A stretch of 64,000 nt of DNA from Chaetoderma sp. LZ-2023a (lineage: Eukaryota; Mollusca; Caudofoveata; Chaetodermatida; Chaetodermatidae). The stretch is from NCBI GenBank assembly GCA_034401795.1, contig CM067367.1, forward strand, positions 52,216,384-52,280,383, read 5' to 3'. The stretch's first letter is position 1, and every line of letters starts with the position of its first letter. The position numbers were made by a program, and so were the translations under genes. The notes below the pieces were generated by a model. The model did not search any database. It was not told where the DNA came from and worked only from the letters and a program-made list of their open reading frames with translations. Below are positions 58,488 to 64,000 of the stretch, one piece after another.

Positions 58488-60141
58488 CTGTGCAAAAGTT
58501 AAGCACCAGCAAAAACAATAGAACGTAGAAACATGATGGTACAACTAGGCTGCCATACTTTTTGTCCCCGCGTTAGCTGACATAATTCCAAGTACGAAAT
58601 GCACATGCATGCATGACTTCACGCCGCTTGATGTCCGTGCGTGGCGGGAAACAGCACACGTGTTCAGTTATGTAAAAGTCCAGTTTGAGGTGCAGAACAT
58701 TACATACAGATTTAGGCGACAAGATTAGGAATTTTGTGTTCATGACCGTGGTTTATTTGTACAGAGAGAATTAGCTCTTGATTGTGAACCGCTATGGCAA
58801 GACGAAGGTTAAGTGATCGTGTGAGATGGCAAATCATAGGCATGCATACCACTGGTATGTCATGCAGAGAGATTGGCAGACAGCTGAACATTAACCATAC
58901 TGTAATCAGTCGTTTGATTGCAAAACATGGGCAAACTAACGAGGGGAAGGACAGGCCTAGATCTGGAAGACCGAAGAAGACTACTGCCCGCGATGATCGA
59001 GCCCTAGTACGCCTTGTTAGGAGATCTCCATTCACCAACAGCAGAGTGCTCAGCCAGCAATGGGAAACGCGCAATAGAGTGTCAATGTCTACCGTCAAAA
59101 GGAGACTGTATGCTGCTGGCATGAAAGCTAGGAGACCTGTCAGACGTCCTCTCCTCACTGCACACCACAAAGAGGAGCGTCTGAGGTGGTGCAACGAAAG
59201 AAGACACTGGAACATGAGATCCTGGAGACGGGTACACTGGTCCGATGAAAGTCGGTTCCTGCTTCATGCCACAGATGGTCGAACTCGTGTATGGAGGTCC
59301 AGGCGCACGGCGTACGACCAACGTAACATCATGGAAGAAGTTCCATTTGGTGGAGGTTCCGTTATGATATGGGGGTGCATCTCATTTGAGTGTAAGCTGG
59401 ATCTGTTGACTGTACCTGGAACACTAAATGGACAAAGATATCAAGATTCCATACTAGATAGAGTTGTGGTCCCTCATTTTGTAAATCATGCACCTGGAAC
59501 CCACCCTATATTCATGGATGACAACGCCCGACCACATCGTGCTAGAGCTGTGCATGAATACCCCCGCCAGAATGCCATCGAAACCCTACCATGGCCAGCA
59601 AGGAGCCCTGACATGAACCCTATTGAGCATATCTGGGACATTCTGGGAAACATGGTGAGAAGGAGGGATCCTCCTGTGCAGAACCTACAGGAATTAACAG
59701 ACGCACTCCATCTTGAATGGCAACGAATACCACAATGGCGTATCAGTCGGTTGGTGACCAGCATGAGACGTCGTGTCCAGGCCGTCATCCAGGCACAAGG
59801 TGGATATACCCGGTATTAATAATGACAGTCTCAAACTCGTGCACAGATGTTAAACTTCGTTTTCAGACACCATTAATGACAATCTAGCCACGTGTGTCAA
59901 CTGTAGGGCAATAGTTGTCAGTTGTGTCAACGTAACCATATTCAGGCCTCGTTTTCAAGTTTAAACAAAAACATACAGTGTTTCCCCACCATCATAATCA
60001 GCATTCCTCTAGTTGCATTATTACCTCTTGCACTAAGATGGATGGGTACATAAATGTTTATGCTATTGCTTTCTTCATAGCACATGAATATACCCTCGCA
60101 TGTGCGTAAAAATAGGGTGGTGCTTAACTTTTGCACAGGTG
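58485..60141 (+). mobile_element. Tc1-like DNA transposon, structurally complete
   Basis: The 1657-bp element begins cacctgtgcaaaagttaagc and ends with the complement of the same words. The inverted ends match for about 24 bases before the first difference (accagc against accacc). It is flanked by TA on both sides, the target used by the Tc1/mariner superfamily, here within a (TA)n tract. Its only gene is one uninterrupted transposase. Intact ends, target and frame suggest a young copy that might still be mobile. Activity is not shown by sequence alone. Confidence 0.95.
58794..59819 (+). CDS. Tc1-like transposase, DD34E
   Basis: This 341-residue protein would bind the element's ends and cut and paste it at TA sites in the nucleus. 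The paired helix-turn-helix DNA-binding region covers about residues 1-115: SCREIGRQLNINHTVISRLI at 23-42 is the first recognition unit, RPRSGRPKKTT at 54-64 is the GRPR-type linker, and STVKRRLYAAGMKARRP follows. The catalytic core has HWSDESRF (D151), IFMDDNARPH (D243) and SPDMNPIEHIWD (E278). Exactly 34 residues separate D243 and E278. A glycine-rich GGGSVMIWGCIS lies at 187-198. Length is normal for the family (about 340). The first ATG follows gaaccgct, and the stop is TAA at 59817. No frame damage is seen. Confidence 0.96.
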   Translation: MARRRLSDRVRWQIIGMHTTGMSCREIGRQLNINHTVISRLIAKHGQTNEGKDRPRSGRPKKTTARDDRALVRLVRRSPFTNSRVLSQQWETRNRVSMSTVKRRLYAAGMKARRPVRRPLLTAHHKEERLRWCNERRHWNMRSWRRVHWSDESRFLLHATDGRTRVWRSRRTAYDQRNIMEEVPFGGGSVMIWGCISFECKLDLLTVPGTLNGQRYQDSILDRVVVPHFVNHAPGTHPIFMDDNARPHRARAVHEYPRQNAIETLPWPARSPDMNPIEHIWDILGNMVRRRDPPVQNLQELTDALHLEWQRIPQWRISRLVTSMRRRVQAVIQAQGGYTRY

Positions 60142-60154
60142 TATATATATATAT

Positions 60155-60225
60155 ATATATTTGAATTGTTACACACAAGGGCCTATGGCCTATTGTGGCA
60201 AATAAATATCTGTATCTAAATATCT
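60155..60225 (+). repeat. Retroposon 3' tail
   Basis: gcctattgtggcaaataaat followed by an atctgtatctaaatatctg repeat resembles the 3' terminus of a LINE or SINE. No body is attached, since the Tc1 and its microsatellite adjoin it. Confidence 0.45.
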
Positions 60226-60978
60226 GCGTTCTCGGAAAGGCATTTCTCGAAATTGCCACCCGCCGTGGGGTACCTTATATCATCTGCATGTATGTTAATA
60301 TACAGCAAGTAGGCAGTCACATATTTTTGTGCTTAAGATTTTGGATTGATCTATGATAGAAAGACGTTGAGGTTTCTAGTTTTCTAGTTAGCGTGTGCTA
60401 ATATATGAGTATATATGAGTAGTCAGATGATGGCATGATCTCGTGTGTTAATTGACTGTTCTGATCGTACATTCAAGCAAATGAGGATTATTCCTATGAA
60501 ACCGTGAGTTAATCATAGTCCATGCTCTAGTCGCTGACAGTAAACACACAATGCACGCAACACGTGTCACATATGCAATACAACAAGCCTGACATTACAC
60601 AGTGAATATCGTGCAGATAAATCGGCAGGTAAACCAGCTCTATAAAAAGTTATTGCCGTCGCTTAGAGCAGTGAAAGGATATGGATAATAAGTGTGACGA
60701 GAGTGGCGCGGAAAACGCTAGAGGAACTGGCCTGTGATTTTCGCAAACGTAAGGCGCGGTCAGTGTAAGTAGCCGGCCGGTCGCCGCCACTCCTGACTAC
60801 CAACTATCGGCGGACTTAGCTGTGTCATTGTAGAAGCAAATAATGCAATCATAGACACCCCACGCGTCATGCCACGCTACAAACCACTTCAAATAATAAA
60901 GTAACTGGAGTTGTACCGTTACCTGCTCTAAGACAATATACGATATATACGCCGACGTTTTCACCAATTACCGATACG
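60226..60978. other. No gene recognised; possible LINE 5' region
   Basis: The last 300 bases are richer in CpG than the surroundings and precede the LINE frame at 60979, so they might hold its 5' untranslated region. There is no direct evidence. Confidence 0.3.
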
Positions 60979-61602
60979 GTGGCAGAACATACTAGTGGAT
61001 TTACAAACGTAGAACATTCACAAATTATATCACCGGATTTGTACCACCGTCATCAAACCCCTGAATATCCTGGCCGATCGGTTAGGATTGACGCTTTCCA
61101 GATGAGGGTACAGCATCTGTATACCAAAGTCGAGCATATAGCGGAACAGACTAGTAACATTGGAGCAATCACTAAATCAGTAACGGAAATAACAGAATCG
61201 GTAGCCAAAATAAACTGTAGACTTTCTCGATTCGAAAATGACATTACGGACTTAAAGCAGCACGTATGCCAGCTGGACACCAACATGATGGCGATGAACC
61301 TGGAGACGAGTGCCATGAAAAATAAGTTAATGAGTGTCGAAGAAAGAGTGCAGTTTATGTCCAACGCATACGACGACGTAATAAAGCACAACAGTTCCAC
61401 TGATGATTGCAAGACTGCCCGAGTGGAATATCATAGGGCTAGACAAGACTACAGACTCGGAAAAGGAGAAATAAATCACCAGCACATGACAGACGCTAGC
61501 AAGAATTATAAAAATATAATGAAACAGTCGATTGCCCGATATAAATATAAGCGCCATAAAGAAATCAGAGCAATGAGTAGCGGTAAGCCAAAAGATTATT
61601 GA
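60979..61602 (+). CDS. Fused LINE frame: ORF1 coiled coil joined to the pre-RT linker
   Basis: A 207-residue open frame. Residues about 30-135 are a heptad-patterned coiled coil (INCRLSRFENDITDLKQHVC, EERVQFMSNAYDDV), the arrangement found in LINE ORF1 RNA-binding proteins. From about residue 145, DCKTARVEYHRARQDYRL corresponds to KCEKARSEFHRARYNYKL of the other copy, which lies between endonuclease and reverse transcriptase. The RNA-binding end of ORF1 and the whole endonuclease are missing. This is probably an internal deletion that kept the frame open. Whether any protein is made is unknown. Confidence 0.7.
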   Translation: MAEHTSGFTNVEHSQIISPDLYHRHQTPEYPGRSVRIDAFQMRVQHLYTKVEHIAEQTSNIGAITKSVTEITESVAKINCRLSRFENDITDLKQHVCQLDTNMMAMNLETSAMKNKLMSVEERVQFMSNAYDDVIKHNSSTDDCKTARVEYHRARQDYRLGKGEINHQHMTDASKNYKNIMKQSIARYKYKRHKEIRAMSSGKPKDY

Positions 61603-61660
61603 AAACTGATAAAACGAAAGGAAACGCAAGAACCATCTACAATAACAACACAGGAAATGT

Positions 61661-62979
61661 ATGCCCCTCTTCAAGTCCATAAATGAGGTAGTCTATGATG
61701 CAGACCCAGAACGTATACAGATCAATGAAGACACCCCAGACATCACAGACGAGCACAACGCAATAAATTGCCCTGTTACAACTGCAGAAATTTCCAAATC
61801 TATTAAGCAATTAAAAACAAGTAAAGACGCTGGGTCAGATGGAATATTAAATGAATATATTAGATCCACAGAACAAATTATGTTAAACATTTATAAAATC
61901 CTGTTTGATGCAATTTTAGATTCCGCAGTAACTCCAGACGCCTGGACAGACGGTATCATTATCCCAATATACAAACGAAAAGGTAACCAGAAGGAACCAA
62001 AGAACTACCGGCCAATTACATTACTCAGCTGTTTAAGAAAACTCTTCACGTCCATACTTACTAGCCAATTAAACAAAGCACTTGAAAGCGCCAACAAATT
62101 ATGCAAAAACCAGGCAGGATTTAGAAACAGTTATTCCACTACTGATCACATTTTTAGGCCATATACTATGATAGAAATATACAAAAGAATGAAGAAAAGA
62201 CTATTTTGCTGCTTTGTAGACTTTGAAAAGGCTTTCGACTAGGTGTGGCGCGATGGTCTCTGCTTCAAACTCACGCAACATAACATTACAGGTAAAATCT
62301 TTAATGTTATTAAAAGCATGTACAATAACATAAAGTCTGCAGTTAAATTCAATAATGCGCAATCACAACCATTTATCTGTATAAGAGGAGGCCGACAGGG
62401 AGAAAATCTTTCACCTATATTATTCACAATTTACCTTAATGATCTACAGCACTTCCGTTAGAACCGACAATGTAAGCAAATTGAGCTGCGAAATGAGGAA
62501 GAAGATTTAAACATCTTACTCACTTTAATTAATCCTGCTGTATGCTGATGACACGGCTATGTTAGCAAACAACACACATGACCTACAGGAAAACCCAATC
62601 GCTTTTGACGAATACTGCGATATATGGAAACTTAAGATTAATATAGACAAAACAAAGTCATGGTTTTTGGCAGCACAAAAAGATACTATAGCAAATTAAA
62701 GTTCTATTTAAAGTCGAAAGAGCTAGAAATCGCGCCAGAGAATTGGACTTACCAATTGACTGCTACGTTAAATGTTACCATCAAATGATCTGGCCGATTC
62801 TACTATATGGGGTTGAAGTCATAGGAATAGAAAATTGCAGCTTACTAGAGAAAGTAAATCTAGACTTTCTACGATATGTTCTAAAAATTAAAAAGAGTTC
62901 ACCGAAGTATATGATATATGGCGAGCTCAGAGAAATTCAAATTCAAATAGTTGTAAGAAAACGCATTATACCATATTGA
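61661..62979 (+). pseudogene. Reverse transcriptase part of the plus-strand LINE
   Basis: AISKSIKQLK-type start (TTAEISKSIKQLKTSKDAGS DGI), then PDAWTDGIIIPIYKRKGNQK, NYRPITLLSCLRKLF, FCCFVDFEKAFD (then TAG), GGRQGENLSPILFTIYLND, YADDT and a LPIDCYVKCYHQMIWPILLY thumb block. The order and text match 41201-42604. At least one stop and two frame changes make it inactive. Confidence 0.85.
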
Positions 62980-63600
62980 CTTAAGCTTATTTCAGGAAAA
63001 CAAACAAAACTTGCATTTAGATTATACACCCATATTCTATTAGATCGTCGAAATAACGGCACGCAGTACAAGTAGCTAAATAGCATAAAGGCCATCCTAG
63101 ACACAACAGGACACAGTTACATCTCCACAAATCAAGGAATAAATAACTTTAATGAAATAAAAATAAGAATAACGAAAAGCCTTGAAGACCAATATATCCA
63201 AACATGGCAAACACAGATGAGCGACTCCTGGAAGGGGAAAATATATAACTGTTGTAAGCCAAATTGGGAACGGGAAGACTGGCTTATGAAGCTAAATGAT
63301 CGCCACAGAATTTTATTTACAAGGTTTAGGACAAGTAATCATCGACTCCCGAAAGAAAAGGGACAATGGGAAAGAATGTTCCCTCTTCAATCATAAGGAA
63401 ATGGGAGACTAATTCCATTACATATTTATTTGCGAATTTTTTTAAGAGAAACGACTAGAAATCCTACCTAAATATTACTGTAATAGACCAAACTTCTTTA
63501 AATTTTTTTAACTATTCTCAACCAAGAACAAAAATCTGCTAATAAAACTATGCTACATGATTGGCATAATTAATGAACAGTTCCAACGTTGACGGACCCG

Positions 63601-63749
63601 ATACATAATATCGACACCATATCACTCATACAAATAAGTACCCAATTGTAAGAGAACACAAATCAAGACGACGACGACAACGACGACGTGGCTTGTTAAA
63701 TATAATCATTAGCCTTTTTAATGTCTAAATGTGTGGTCAAGAAGCAACA
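63601..63749. other. Short (GAC)n-like tract, no gene
   Basis: acgacgacgacaacgacgac near 63667 is the only notable feature. Confidence 0.5.
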
Positions 63750-63951
63750 TCTGTGCACATCGAGTGTCCGTTTACGGACCGGCGGGGACGATTGTTGAGA
63801 AATCTACCACTGGAATGTCTGGTTCGGACATGGAGCCAGTCATTTAGGTGATGGATTTTTGGCGATCGTCTTCTCCTGACCAACAAATGGACACTCCTCG
63901 ATACGACTGCAGAGGTCGGTTACGACCGGCCTCGTCATAAAAGGGTTAATT
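63750..63951. repeat. Foldback family B, diverged copy
   Basis: ctaccactggaatgtctggt pairs imperfectly with ggagccagtcatttaggtg. The outer end cataaaagggttaatt is present, but the arms are more decayed than in other copies. Confidence 0.7.
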
Positions 63952-64000
63952 AGTGGCAATGTCAATGCGGATGAATGATACTGCTAATATAAATGACAAT

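Larger units (their letters stand above)
60979..63600 (+). mobile_element. LINE (jockey/CR1-like), internally deleted and decayed
   Basis: Same family as 40745-44700 (PDAWTDGIIIPIYKRKG, NQAGFRNSYSTTDHIF, FCCFVDFEKAFD, CDIWKLKINIDKTKS). It starts with an ORF1-type coiled-coil frame that runs straight into the linker ahead of the reverse transcriptase, with no endonuclease between. The reverse transcriptase has an in-frame TAG after FEKAFD (62241) and later frame changes. YADDT is at 62541-62555. The thumb and C-terminal part (to about 63560) is more decayed. A (gacgac)n stretch at 63665-63690 may mark the 3' end. Confidence 0.85.

Noticed and set aside
59082-59321. Minus-strand frames across the Tc1 transposase (also 58712-59215 and 59486-59788)
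   Set aside because: They are antisense shadows of the 341-aa transposase with no family features.

Overview
This is nuclear DNA from an animal, most likely a marine invertebrate. I cannot place it more precisely. The evidence is a Polinton-type element, a Tc1 transposon, jockey/CR1-like LINEs, several foldback MITE families, many long microsatellites, and no bacterial-style gene packing. I found no complete host gene. Almost everything recognisable is a mobile element, the remains of one, or a tandem repeat.

Layout. 1-7600: foldback elements of three families and a 23-bp minisatellite. 7867-10760 (minus): a decayed copy of an uncharacterised large protein family with a FEN/PIN-nuclease-like core. 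Shorter remains of the same family lie at 26400-26755 and 31590-32405. 11039-21508: a Polinton (Maverick) fossil bounded by about 500-bp terminal inverted repeats and an exact 6-bp target duplication (gacaag). Its recognisable parts are a repeat-rich protein region, protein-primed DNA polymerase B, packaging ATPase, two small conserved proteins and part of an integrase. It is broken in many places. 21515-35000: foldback elements, a 196-bp MITE, an exact 97-bp tandem duplication, and long purine/pyrimidine and G-rich tracts. 35659-44700: LINE remains, including a plus-strand CR1-like fragment nested in a minus-strand LINE, and a five-copy 57-bp minisatellite. 45000-58480: more foldback elements, a local duplication of about 580 bp (51418 and 54193), a degenerate array of about 170-bp units (53230-56060, split by foldback elements) and long (TA)n tracts. 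58485-60141: a structurally complete Tc1-like transposon with an uninterrupted 341-aa DD34E transposase, inserted in a (TA)n microsatellite. 60979-63600: a second LINE in which the ORF1 coiled coil runs directly into the region just before the reverse transcriptase.

How the parts relate. The elements are parasites of one another and of the locus, and do not form a host pathway. Two hairpin families dominate. Family A (about 400 bp) carries a central palindrome and one to three perfect TGACGTCA (CRE/ATF-type) palindromes at one end. Family B (about 240 bp) is almost wholly a foldback bounded by ccctttaa-type ends. The Tc1 element looks youngest, because its frame is open and its inverted repeats nearly match. 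The Polinton, the nuclease-like copies and the LINEs look old. The points most worth following up are the dispersed nuclease-like family, the CRE-bearing foldback family, the repeat-rich protein of the Polinton, and the intact Tc1.
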